Made by a program: the position numbers and the translations under genes. This document shows, piece by piece, positions 50,007-60,229 of a stretch of 64,000 nt of DNA. The notes below the pieces were generated by a model. That model searched no databases. It saw only the letters and a program-made list of their open reading frames with translations, and had not been told where the DNA came from. Positions within the stretch are counted from its first letter, which is position 1. Every line of letters starts with the position of its first letter. Source of the DNA: Azadirachta indica (Eukaryota; Streptophyta; Magnoliopsida; Sapindales; Meliaceae); the NCBI GenBank assembly GCA_022749755.1, contig CM040440.1, positions 7,799,269 through 7,863,268 on the forward strand, given 5' to 3'.

Positions 50007-50568
50007 ATGCCTTGCTCAAAATGCCTTGCTTCAGATAAAGGAATCAGTTCAAGAAATTCAATCAGTTTTGCGCAGAAGAAGGGGAGATGAAACTGAACTC
50101 TCAAGGGAGATTAAGAAATACTTAGCCTCCAGAAAGGCAGTGAAAAAGGCAATCCATAAAGCCTGGGAGAATTTGAGTGTGATGGAAAATAAATGCTCCT
50201 ATCAGATCAATGATGAACATGTTAGCAAGTTGAAAGAGGTAGAAGCAGTCACCTTTGCTGCATTTGAATCCATTTTATCCCTCATCTCAGGGCCCAGAAC
50301 ACCATCAAAGCTTCGCGGGTTGGTTTCCAAAGTAATTCGCCCCAAAAGAATAGCATGCGAGGAAGGCAAAACAGAAATGAATGAGTTTGAGAAGGTAGAT
50401 GCTGCATTGTCTACAAACAAGACAATCAAATCTGAGAACATCTTTGTTTTGCAAGACCAGCTAAAAGAACTGGAGTGCTGCATTCAAGAGCTTGAAGAAG
50501 GCCTAGAATCCTTGTCTAGGCGTTTGATCAAAGCTAGAGTCTCACTTCTCAACATCCTCAACAATTAG
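50007..50568 (+). pseudogene. DUF241 copy C, chimera of type I leader and type II body
   Basis: The type I 5' leader (ending cagcaaacaaaaatg at 50009) is joined directly to the middle of a type II gene. From 50026 to 50568 the sequence matches copy B 47495-48037 base for base in length, with only four residue changes in 181 (near STNK, IFVLQ, QELEE and RRLIK). The first 93 codons are missing. The ATG at 50007 and the one at 50021 are both out of frame with the body, so the first in-frame ATG is at the MENKCSY position (about 50181). The likely cause is a deletion or unequal exchange between a type I gene and the next type II gene. A very short C-terminal protein is possible but unlikely. Confidence 0.88.
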
Positions 50569-51899
50569 ATTAAAAAATTTTGATGCCTTCGTACTTGAAA
50601 ATGAAGCAATATACTTGTATTCTACCGAGAGAAAATTATATGCAGAAACAAATTATTTCCATGATATTTCGTCTTCCCTCTTTCTCGAAAGCATTTACTT
50701 TTACTACTTTCATGTGTGGTATATGATACTTGATTTTCCATTCATCTGCAGTAAAACTAGCATTCTAGTTTAAACAATTCAGGAGTTCTTTAAACTTCAA
50801 ATGATTCAACACAACTTCGTTGTCATGGTTCCATTTGTCTGTTGATAGATGACTGAATATTATCAATTAATGAAAATCACATGCCAGACGCTAATTCTCA
50901 CACGCTTTAATAAGCGAAGAATTTGGTGGCTGTCTTTCTATTTGGAGAAATCTGCTGCATATACACGTACTACACTACATTAACCTTATAATATTATGAA
51001 TTTTTTATAAAATAATTATGCTTCCGATGCATGCATCAAGCATAATTATGTTAAGCACAAATAATGTGTTAAATGCTTTTCGAAATAATGGTAAAAAACA
51101 GAACTAAAACGGCAGAAAACAGAGTATCAAAACAAAGTGATATTGAAGTGGCATGTCATTGTCTCCAAGAGAGGGGCAGGGCGAGCTGGAGAGCAGGGTT
51201 AGTAACTGTTCTATAATCTCTACAATATTGAGTTCCATGATAATGAATACCAATTCCATCAAATTATTACCCGCATGCGTTCAGATGTTTCTAGATATTC
51301 ACAGCAGGAATTGGCGATTGCCCTTTCGTGTATAGGTGGAATTGGTGTCCACACCACTAGTGTGCTGCAAATTATAATAATGTCAAGATTCTAATGTGAT
51401 TTTCCAGGTTAGAGACACTGGAAAATGGGTTGGAAGCATGTAAATGTATACTGATGTTGTTCATAATTATATTTCTTTATCACATGATGATCAAATTGAT
51501 GAAAAATACATGTGCTTTTCTGAATTTATAAAAACAAGGTAGCAGGTTAATGACAGACAGTTTCTTCGTTTATTCACTTTTAGGATGTCTATGGCTACAT
51601 ATTTCTCACACAAACTAAAACCTATATATATAGTAGATTTTATTTACCGATTTTATTTCGTCACTAGAAACATTTGCAAGAATAAGATTATTTGAAGAAC
51701 AATATACATGAACAGAAACAAAACACAATAACAAACAAGTTTCTAATAAACCAGACAAGGACATTGAAGAACTTTCGAGGAATGAAAAGAATAAGCAACT
51801 AATTGATTTACAGTAATCGTATTATCAAATAACATGACTTCATTATATATAAGCCCACACGCACAATGCGTCATTAAATTCACATTTAATTTCCCAACA
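50569..51899. repeat. Type II downstream spacer (copy C)
   Basis: Near duplicate of the spacer after copy B, with the same order of landmarks, including gatgcatgcatc near 51018-51029. No gene seen. The 60-codon frame at 51153-51335 comes from the same repeat as the one at 48652. Confidence 0.75.
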
Positions 51900-52322
51900 G
51901 GGAGGCAATTAAGCCAAGCAGCGTTGCTTCATTAGAGGTAACAGAGTGAGTCAACTCCATTCATGCACTGCATATTTTACAGTTTAATTATTAATTTCCA
52001 GATCATATAAATCAACTATAAGAATGCACGAGCGTCACGGAGATGCTGTTTCCTAAGGGGAGCAAGGCCAAACTGTATGGCGTCTCTTGTATTCTTGCAG
52101 AGAAGACAAAATCGATGCCATTCGTCCGTTGCATATTTTATGGATCTCAAATTTGATTTGTAGCTACAAAAATAAGTTGACAGGATGGTGACAGGAGACA
52201 AATAATAAAAAATGTAGCTGATATAATAATGTTTATCAGATCAAGATCAAAATCATGTTACAATTTCATTTTTTAAGAGAAGCAGATTCCACTTGTTCCC
52301 TTCTCTCACCATACATATATAT
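51900..52322 (+). promoter_or_regulatory. Paired upstream modules and TATA region of copy D (type I)
   Basis: Module 1 starts gggaggcaattaagccaagc at 51900 and module 2 starts ggggagcaaggccaaactg near 52057. Both carry their usual 3' halves ending near gcatattttac and gcatattttatgg. The TATA region catatatatt is at about 52314-52323, about 90 bp before the ATG. Confidence 0.68.
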
Positions 52323-52409
52323 TGAGCATATGGTAACCCATTGAAGGCAAAGAGCTACATTGAATTTTGACAATCAACTTCTAGCTTTCTCATTCACAGC
52401 AAACAAAAA

Positions 52410-53226
52410 ATGGCTGCCTCTTACCACACTCGCTCAAACAAGTTTCCCACTAGATCACATCCATTCACTTCAGAAGTTGATCAGCATTTGAGCAGATTAA
52501 CCTCTTCTCAATCTGCTTCTACATCTTCACTACATGAACTTCAAGATTTGTATGATTCTGTTGGTAAATTGCTTCAATTGCCTCTCATTCAACAAGCTCT
52601 AGCCAAAGCACATGAGAAAAAATTGGTTGATGAGCTGTTGAATGGATCTCTGAGGATTTTAGACATCTGCAGCATTTCTCAGAATGCTTGGGTGCAATCA
52701 AAAGAATCGGTGCAAGAACTTCAGTCAGTTTACGCAGAAGACGGGGTGATGAAACTGAACTTACAAGTGAGATTAAGAAATACTTGGCCTCCAGGAAGGC
52801 AGCAAAAAAGGCAATCCATAAGGCCTTGAAAGGGATGGAAAATAAATGCTCCTCTCAATTCAACGAGGAACTTGATAGCATATTGAAAGAGGTAGAAACA
52901 GTCACCTTCGCTGTATTTGAATCCATGTTGTTGGTTATCTCAGGGCCACAAACTCCATCAAAACTAAGCATTTTGTCATTGGTTTCCAAGATAATCCGCC
53001 CCAAAATAATCGCATGCGAGGAAGACATGAGAGAAATGAATGAGTTTGAAAAGGTGGATGCTGCATTGTCTACACACAAGAAAATCAAATCCGAAAACAT
53101 CTTTGCTTTGCAAGACCAGCTAAAACAACTGGAATGGTGCATTCAAGATCTTGAAGAACGCCTAGAATCCTTGTCCAGGCGGTTGATCAAAGCTAGAGTC
53201 TCCCTTTCAACATTCTCAACAACTAG
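52410..53226 (+). pseudogene. DUF241 copy D (type I), two frameshifts
   Basis: Starts MAASYHTRSNKFPTRSHPF like the other type I copies. Near 52730-52733 the family codons for SVLRRRR have lost one base (gttttgcgc became gtttacgc), sending translation into YAEDGVMKLN and a stop at 52829. The correct frame resumes as LRRRRGDETELTSEIKKYLA. A second one-base loss near 53205 (ccttctcaac became cctttcaac) replaces the normal ending SLLNILNN. Other changes are mild (ICSISQNAW, QLEWCIQDLEER). Two independent lesions make this a real pseudogene more convincingly than A, G or H. Confidence 0.88.
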
Positions 53227-54401
53227 ATTACAAAATCTTGATAAATGAAAAATATACTTGTATTATTTTACAGAGAGAAAATTTTATACAGAACCAGTTC
53301 TCTCTATGATATTTTTGCCTTTCCTCTATCTCAAAAGAGTCTACTTTTACTGCTTAGATGTTTGGCATATGAAACTTGGTTTCTAATTCACTTGCAGATT
53401 GAACAAGCATTCTACCCTTAGCATTTCTTTCTGAACTTTTTTAACAAAAGTTTTTATCTCCTGAGTAATAAATATCCCTTTAGATTAAACCATGAAGGAC
53501 GTAAATAAAAGTAAATAAATAAAACGCATGCACAAGTTAAACTTTAAACCACAACGTTTCTTTCTCCCATTAAAATATCGACCATTGGCCCAATGATTAG
53601 ACACATCATAGAGATTCCGCCATTTGTTTTTGGCAAATTGTATGCAATTTTAAAAGTGTAAAGATTCCAATTGTCTCCTTGCAGATGAATGAATACCATC
53701 AATTAATGAGATTCACAATCACATGGTATTCTCAATTATCACAGGCTTTCTGTCACCGAATTCGGGACAATTCTTCCGCGCATACACGTACTAAACTCAT
53801 AATATTTGCTAACATGGAAAAGTCTACAAGACATGGACCTTCCTCCCTCTTGCACAACGATCTGCTTATCAGCACCATTATTAGTATTATTATTTTTTCA
53901 TAAAATAATCTTTAGAAACTTAATTCACAGAATTATGTGATATTCACAATTATATGAACCAAATAATCGGTTAAATTCCAGTAGTAAAGATGATAAAAAC
54001 AGGACATTTAAGTGCTAAGTCATTCAGATTAAAACATTTGGACAAGTTTACATACAAAGGATAGGATAATTTATTAGATGCATGCTTGAGAACACACAAG
54101 CTTTCACTCCAGGAACAACAAAAATTCATAATATATGCTTACAGAGATTTTATATAATTTGTCCATAGTCTATATAAATCAAGTTTGAAGGATAGCAAAT
54201 GTTTTGTTGTTGGACCAGCATGGTACAAGAATTACATTAATGGAATCGATATGTATGCATGAACAGACAAGAAAATAATTCAGACAACGATAAGAGATTT
54301 CCCAGATGATGAAATTGAGGACCTTTGGGTTTGTTTTCCTTTTATTGTTAAGATATGTGGTATATAAACCTGCACGAGTGTACAATAGCACATAGCACAT
54401 T
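53227..54401. repeat. Type I downstream spacer (copy D)
   Basis: Parallels the spacers after A and G, including gatgtttggcatatgaaac, agatgcatgcttgag (near 54077) and atatgaaccaaataatcggt. This copy has no retroelement at the site where the spacer after copy G carries a solo LTR. No gene seen. Confidence 0.75.
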
Positions 54402-54870
54402 CGGGGGCAAGCCAAGTTGGATATGCTTCTTGTGCATTGTACAATAGCAGACAGAGTCAACTCCATGCATTCATTGCATATTTTGCATTTCATTTTATGA
54501 TAAAAGCTTGTATTAACAACAATATATAAGAATGCATTAGTCATAAAGCCGTGTGTTTCCTACAGGGAGCCAATCCATACTAGATTAGCCTCTCTTCAAA
54601 ACTTGCTGAGTAGACAAAGCCAATGCCATTCGTCTTTGCTTATTTTAAGGATCAATTAGCAAACATCAATTTCTATAAATATTAATTGATTATGTGATGA
54701 TGCTTTTGTGATTTTAAAGTTAAAAAAATAAATGTGGAGCCGGTGGGTGGAGACAATGCATAAAAGTAGATGATATAATGTCTAGATCCACATCAAAATC
54801 ATGTTGCTGTTTGATAATTATTTGAAGAAGTTGAGATTCTTGTTGTTCCCTCAGCTCATCATATATAAAT
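54402..54870 (+). promoter_or_regulatory. Paired upstream modules and TATA region of copy E (type II)
   Basis: Module 1 starts gggggcaagccaagttgg near 54402 and contains ctccatgcattcattgc. Module 2 starts gggagccaatccatactag near 54566. TATA region atatataaat at 54861-54870. Module 2 is the most diverged of the set, matching the decayed state of the gene. Confidence 0.65.
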
Positions 54871-54970
54871 TGACCATATGGCAACCAAATGAAGGCAAAG
54901 AACTAGTTTGATTTTTTACAATCAACTTCCAGCTTTCTCATTCACACCAAAGAAAAACAAAATTAACAAA

Positions 54971-55787
54971 ATGGCTGCCTCTTTCCTTACTCGCTCAAAT
55001 CGTTTGCCCTCTACATCACACCCACTCACTTCAGAAGTTGATCAACATTTGAGCAGATTAAGCTCTTCTCAATCTGCTTCCACTTAATCAATAAATGGCC
55101 TTCAAGATTTGCACAATGCTGTTGACAAAATGCTTCAATTGCCGCTTGTGCAACAAGCTTTATCCCAAGGCCATCAGAAGAAACTGGTCGATGAGATAAT
55201 CAATTTGGATATCTGTAGCAGTGCTCAAAATGCGTTGCTTCAGACAAAGGAATCACTACAAGAACTTCAATCAGTTTTGTGCTGAAGGGGGGATGAAACT
55301 GAACTTGCAAGTAAGATTAAGAAATACTTGGCCTCTAGGAGGCAGTAAAAAAGGCAATCCGTAAATCCTTGGGGAATATGAAAGGGATGGAAAATAAATC
55401 CTCCACTCAAATCAATGAGGAACATGTTAGCATGTTGAAAGAGGTAGAAGCAGTCACTTTTGCTGCATTTGAGTCCATTTTGTCCCTTATCTCTGTGCCA
55501 AGGATCCATCAAAGCTTAGCAGATTTTTGTTGGTTTCCAAGATAATTCGCCACAAAAGAATAGCATGCGAGCAAGGCCAAACAGAATTGAATGAGTTTGA
55601 GAAGGTGGATGCAGCATTTTCTACACTTCTTAGCCACAAGACAATCAAATCTGAAAACGTCTTGCTTGTGCAAGACCAGCTTAAAGAGCTGGAGTGCTGC
55701 ATTCAAGATCTTGAAGAAGGCCTAGAATCCTTGTCATGGAGTTTGATCAAATCTAGAGTGTCACTTCTCAACATCCTCAACAATTAG
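54971..55787 (+). pseudogene. DUF241 copy E (type II), heavily damaged
   Basis: Begins MAASFLTRSNRLPSTSHPL. Codon 39 is TAA (55085-55087), where copy B has TCA. A 12-bp in-frame deletion removes GSLR (INGSLRNLDI becomes INLDI, near 55203). The basic stretch SVLRRRRGD is reduced and contains TGA (near 55282). Indels near 55340 and 55497 shift the frame again. The last part, KVDAAFSTLLSHKTIKSENV to SLLNILNN, is readable to 55787. The extra LLSH residues are shared only with copy H, so E and H descend from one type II sub-lineage. Confidence 0.92.
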
Positions 55788-56851
55788 ATTACAAGATTTT
55801 GATGTTCTCGTACTTGTAAATGACTCCAATATTACTTGTATATCTCTTCATAGAAAATTATATGCCTACAAACAAATTGTTTCTGTGATATTTCATCTCT
55901 CCTATATCTGCATTTGCTTTTACTTTCACTTTTACTGCTCAGATGTCTGTAGATGATACTTGATTTCTAATTCACTTGCAGATGAAACCAGCAGTCCACC
56001 ATGATTATTCCCTCAAGTTTTGTCAATTTTTTACCTCATGCGTGAATCAACTCAATATCCATATGGATTAAACCTTCTCATAAGTAAAAATAAATAAAGT
56101 GAATGAATTAATTAAAATAAACTTTAGATGGTTCAGAAATTTTATTTTCAAATTATCATAAGTATTAAATTAAATTATTTGCATTTGTAAGATAGGTATC
56201 AGAGTTGTCAAAGTTCCAATTGTCTCTTGGTAGATCATTGAATATTATCAAGCAGTGAGATTCATATGGTTAGACTCAATTGTTATACGCTTTCATGAAC
56301 TAAAAACCTGTTGGATATCTATTGTGAAAAGACACAATAAGTGTACTACATGCACCTTGTTCCCTCTTGCATTTCAAAATCTGTTTAACACGTTGAAGAT
56401 AACATATATTTAATGAAATAATTAATCACAACTTTGATACAATTATTTATGCTGCCTTAATGGATATATACGAGCCTTCTCATTGTATATTTTACAGGAT
56501 TTAGAGAGTTGTGATGATTAATATCCTCCACGATATATATTTAAATTAATACCTACCTGCAAAGAATCACTCGTCGGTTGCAAATTAGGATAATAATTGG
56601 TAAATGATTGAATAATGAGTTGGGGACACGGTGGGGTAGACATTGTAAAGACAATATTTAGATCCAAATTAAAAATGATGTTACTACTCATTGATTTCTG
56701 AAGATAATGAGATTCTTATGTTTCACTTTATTATTTCAGTTAATCATTCTTTGATATGTATATAGAGGAATGCATTGGGGAAAGAAAACAAATTGCCAGA
56801 GAGAAATCAATCATTTGATTTCTAGGCCTTTTCTTGCATTGAGGAAAGAAA
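55788..56851. repeat. Type II downstream spacer (copy E) leading to stub F
   Basis: Matches the sequence after copy H (63226-64000) along its length, for example tccatatggattaaaccttc, taaattatttgcatttgtaa and acctgcaaagaatcactcg (about 56559-56577). The last 270 bp before stub F contain a different promoter with gatatgtatatagagg (about 56752-56767). No other gene seen. Confidence 0.75.
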
Positions 56852-56964
56852 ATGGCTGCCCCAGTTCACCATAATCTCTCTAACAGCTTGCCATCCAGGC
56901 CACACCCAAGTACTTTGCAATTTAATGAGCAGACGATCATATTAAAGGCTTCCGAAGCAACCTC
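56852..56964 (+). pseudogene. DUF241-like stub F (third subtype), first 37 codons only
   Basis: Reads MAAPVHHNLSNSLPSRPHPS then TLQFNEQTIILKASEATSI, which resembles the DUF241 N-terminus (MAAxxHxRSNSLPSRPHP) but differs from types I and II. After about 56964 it runs into sequence of the type I spacer class (ttaagaacaattacacgaac), so the rest of the gene was deleted by a rearrangement. Its leader, with repeated cattgaggaaagaaaatgg-like text, is also distinct. Confidence 0.7.
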
Positions 56965-57257
56965 TATTCATCATCCTCAATTTGCCTTAAATTATAAGGC
57001 ATTCTAGATATGCATGGCTTAAGAACAATTACACGAACCAATAATTTGTTGAAGGCCTGAGGTAATGATGGTAAAAACATGTGAATAACAGAGTACGAAA
57101 AGCAGAATGATATGTAAGTGCCATTCCCTTCTGAGTAAAAATTTTGTACAGGTTTAAACTCAAAGGAGAGGAGAGGATACTTTCTTAGATGCATGCTTGG
57201 GAGACCTGGTACTTATTTCTAGCTGATAGAAAGAGAACATGCAATCTTTCACTCAAA
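56965..57257. repeat. Type I spacer fragment between stub F and the lipase-tail copy
   Basis: Carries landmarks of the type I spacers (cttaagaacaattacacgaa, taatgatggtaaaaaca, agatgcatgcttggg) and then switches abruptly, near caaaatgtct at 57255, to lipase exon 2 sequence. Both ends are rearrangement joints. Confidence 0.7.
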
Positions 57258-57350
57258 ATGTCTATCCACAACAGCAAGCTGATAAGCAGGCAGCTGAGGT
57301 CCTTGTATTGCCTCAGAGTTCTGCTAAAGACAATAGGAAAGCTTAGATAA
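57258..57350 (+). pseudogene. Copied 3' end of the lipase gene (last 31 codons)
   Basis: Ninety-three bases match the end of the lipase exon at 34952-35044, in frame from MSIHNSKLISRQLRSLY to GKLR and the same TAA stop. The middle has changed (CLRVLLKTI in place of SLPAPQKTP). There is no promoter or catalytic part, so it is a passive fragment of a larger duplicated block. Confidence 0.9.
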
Positions 57351-58690
57351 CAGAAAGTTTCTTGCTTCTATTTAATGCTAAATAACTCATTTTCAATCCT
57401 TATTCATCATACTATATGACATATGGAACTATATATGGATCAGTGAGGCGTCTGCCCCCACTGATCTATCAACAATTTCGTTATTTATATTACGAAAGTT
57501 GTAATCTATCTGCCTTCTATTTCCCAATTGACTTATATGTATGCATATAAATCAGTTTAATGAGGTAGAAAATTTGTATTTGCAGTTATGTGAAGCAACT
57601 AATCTTGTGAAAATCATAAAGAACGAGTGAGATATTATTACAGAGTGAACAAAATGACAATATTAAACTAGTTGTCTTGTGAGGCAAAATACGCTAAAAA
57701 AACACCAGTTTTTTATATAAATTAATTCAAATATTGGAACAAATTAATAGATGCACTTTCTGCAGTGAAAATCTGATGCGCATTTTATATATGAACAAGA
57801 TCTGTCAATCTTCTAAAAATTTGGAATGATAAACGATATCCTAATAATGTTAGCTTAGTAAGGTTCAATTACCATTGTCATCTGTAGCTGCTCCAAACTA
57901 TATTGTCGCAATGACCTTCTGCCTGGATACCACATTGGCACCGTTAAAAACAGGAGGCAAGGGATGGACCTTCTTGGAAGCAAGAGGATTATGAATTTGC
58001 TACAGATAACCGAGAAATGCATGTTTTGACCTCTATGAAAGCTGCTTTTGCAACTCATACTATCAAGGTAGGAGATGATGATGTAATAATTCTTAGATCA
58101 AGCATGGCAGAGAAGGGTTTTGGACCATAAATACTGGTAGTGGTTTCATTGCCATTGGGCTGCATGACTAGCAGTAGAATACTTAATTTGTGTATGATTT
58201 TCATACCCAATAGGTTATATTTCTTGGCCTATAAGGTACACTGAGTTCCATTTCGAGTTATGAGTTACTGGAACTGAAATCAAATTGATGGTTCAGAGTT
58301 AAGACTGTATCAGCATGGTTCTTGAGGATACATAATTTGGACCTTATACATTATGCTGCTTCTCTAATTTACAAGCATTTAATTTCTTTGATTAATACAT
58401 TTTTACCATAAAATTTGACAACCGGAGAATTCTGAAAGGCCAATCTGGCATGGATTCTGCAGTACTTATAATGGTGTACTTGAAAATATAAGATGATTTT
58501 CCGGAAGGATAAGGTTTGCTATAATGGAATTTTCCTTTTCTTTGAACAGAATATTCAGAATTACAAGTTAGAACTTCCAGGAAAAAGAAAGCCTTCTGGT
58601 ATAAATGTATGCATGCATGAACAAAACCAAAACACAATAAATTTGTATAGTTTCTCGATATATTGCTGGGTAAATTTGAGAACCGCAAAC
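57258..58690. repeat. Segmental duplication block, copy 2
   Basis: Collinear with copy 1 (34952-37868) but without the solo LTR. Landmarks: aataactcattttcaatcct, gagtgaacaaaatgacaa, ttatatatgaacaagatctg, cttctgcctggatacca, gctgcttttgcaactcatac, tagtttctcgatatattgct. It leads directly into the upstream region of copy G, just as copy 3 leads into copy A. Confidence 0.88.
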
Positions 58691-58908
58691 GTTGTCGTTA
58701 GACAAATTTTGCACTCAATAAGATTATGTTTATGTGAAAAAATATGTGCATGAACAGAACTAAAACACAACAACAAAGAAGTATCTAATGAACCAGACAG
58801 CGACATTGATGAACTCTCCGAGACGAAGAGAAAAAGCAACTCATTGATTTACATCGATATAATCCTGCACAAAGAGTTTGACAACAATCACATTTAACTT
58901 CCAACAGG

Positions 58909-59325
58909 GAGGCAAGCCAAGCTGGTTTGCTTCATTTGTATTGTATCAGAGGTAACAGAATCAGTCAACCCCATCCATGCACTGTATACAATTACATTTT
59001 AATTATTAATTTCCAGATCATATAAATCAACCATAAGAATGCACTAGCGCCACATAGATGCTGTTTCCTACAGGGAGCCAGGCCAAACTGGATGGCCTTT
59101 ATTGTGTTCTTGCAGAGGAGACAAAGTCAATACCATTCGTGCATTGCATATTTTATGGATCTCTGATTTGATTTGCAGCTACAAAAATAATTTGGTATGG
59201 TGGCAAGAGACAAATAATGCAAAAATGTAGCTGATATAATAATGTTACAATTTCATATTTTAAGAGAAGCAGATTCCTCTTGTTCCCTACTCTCATCCTA
59301 TATATATATATATATATATATATAT
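58909..59325 (+). promoter_or_regulatory. Paired upstream modules and expanded TATA tract of copy G (type I)
   Basis: Module 1 starts gggaggcaagccaagctgg at 58909. Module 2 starts gggagccaggccaaactgg near 59073 and contains accattcgtgcattgc. The TATA region has expanded to a (ta)n run of about 27 bp (59299-59325), longer than in any other copy. Confidence 0.7.
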
Positions 59326-59412
59326 TGAGCATGTGGTAATCCATTGAAGGAAAAGAGCTGCATTGAATTTCGACAATCAACTTCTACCTTTCTAATTCAC
59401 AGCAAACAAAAA

Positions 59413-60229
59413 ATGGCTGCCTCTTACCACACTCGCTCAAACAGTTTTCCCACTAGATCACATCCATTCACTTCAGAAGTTGATCAGCATTTGAGCAGAT
59501 TAACCTATTCTCAATCTGCTTCTACTTCACTACATGAACTTCAAGATTTGTATGATTCTGTTGATAAAATGCTTCAATTGCCCCTAGTTCAACAAGCTCT
59601 AGCCAAAGGACATGACAGGAAATTGGTTGATGAGCTGTTGAATGGATCTCTGAGGATTTTGGACATCTGCAACATTTCTCAGAATGCTTTGGTGCAATCA
59701 AAAGAATTGGTACAAGAACTTCAGTCAGTTTTGCGCAGAAGAAGGGGTGATGAAACTGAACTTACAAGTGAGATTAAGAAGTACTTGGCCTCCAGGAAGG
59801 CAACAAAAAAGGCAATCTGTAAGGCCTTGAAAGGGATGGAAAATAAATGCTCCTCTCCATTCAGTGAGGAACATGTTAGCTTATTGAAGGAGGTAGAAAC
59901 AGTCACCTTTGCTGCATTTGAATCCATGTTGTTGGTTATCTCAGGGCTACAGACTCCATCAAAACTAAGCAATTTGTCATTTTTTTCGAAGAAAATCTGC
60001 CCCAAAAGAATCGCATGCAAGGAAGACAAAACAGAAATGAATGAGTTTGAAAAAGGTGGATACTGCATTGTCTACACACAAAAAATCCAAATCTGAAAAC
60101 ATCTTTGTTTTGCAAGACCAGCTAAAAGAACTGGAGTGCTGCATTCAAGATCTTGAGGAAGGCCTGGAATCCTTCTCTAGGCGTTTGATCAAAGCTAGAG
60201 TCTCCCTTCTCAACATTCTCAACAACTAG
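59413..60229 (+). pseudogene. DUF241 copy G (type I), one frameshift
   Basis: Starts MAASYHTRSNSFPTRSHPF and follows copy A and D type I sequence closely. At 60050-60054 there is a run of five A where paralogues have four, so NEFEKVDAALS becomes NEFEKGGYCIV and translation ends at 60096 after 228 codons. The original frame continues to 60229 with DQLKELECCIQDLEEGLES and SLLNILNN intact. Other changes are substitutions (NISQNAL, KKICPKRIACKE). As the only lesion is one base in a homopolymer, a sequence or assembly error should be excluded. A truncated 228-residue protein lacking the C-terminal coiled coil is also possible. Confidence 0.82.

Noticed and set aside
59153..59380. Minus-strand frame with an IYIYIYIY run
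   Set aside because: Produced by the expanded (ta)n TATA tract upstream of copy G.
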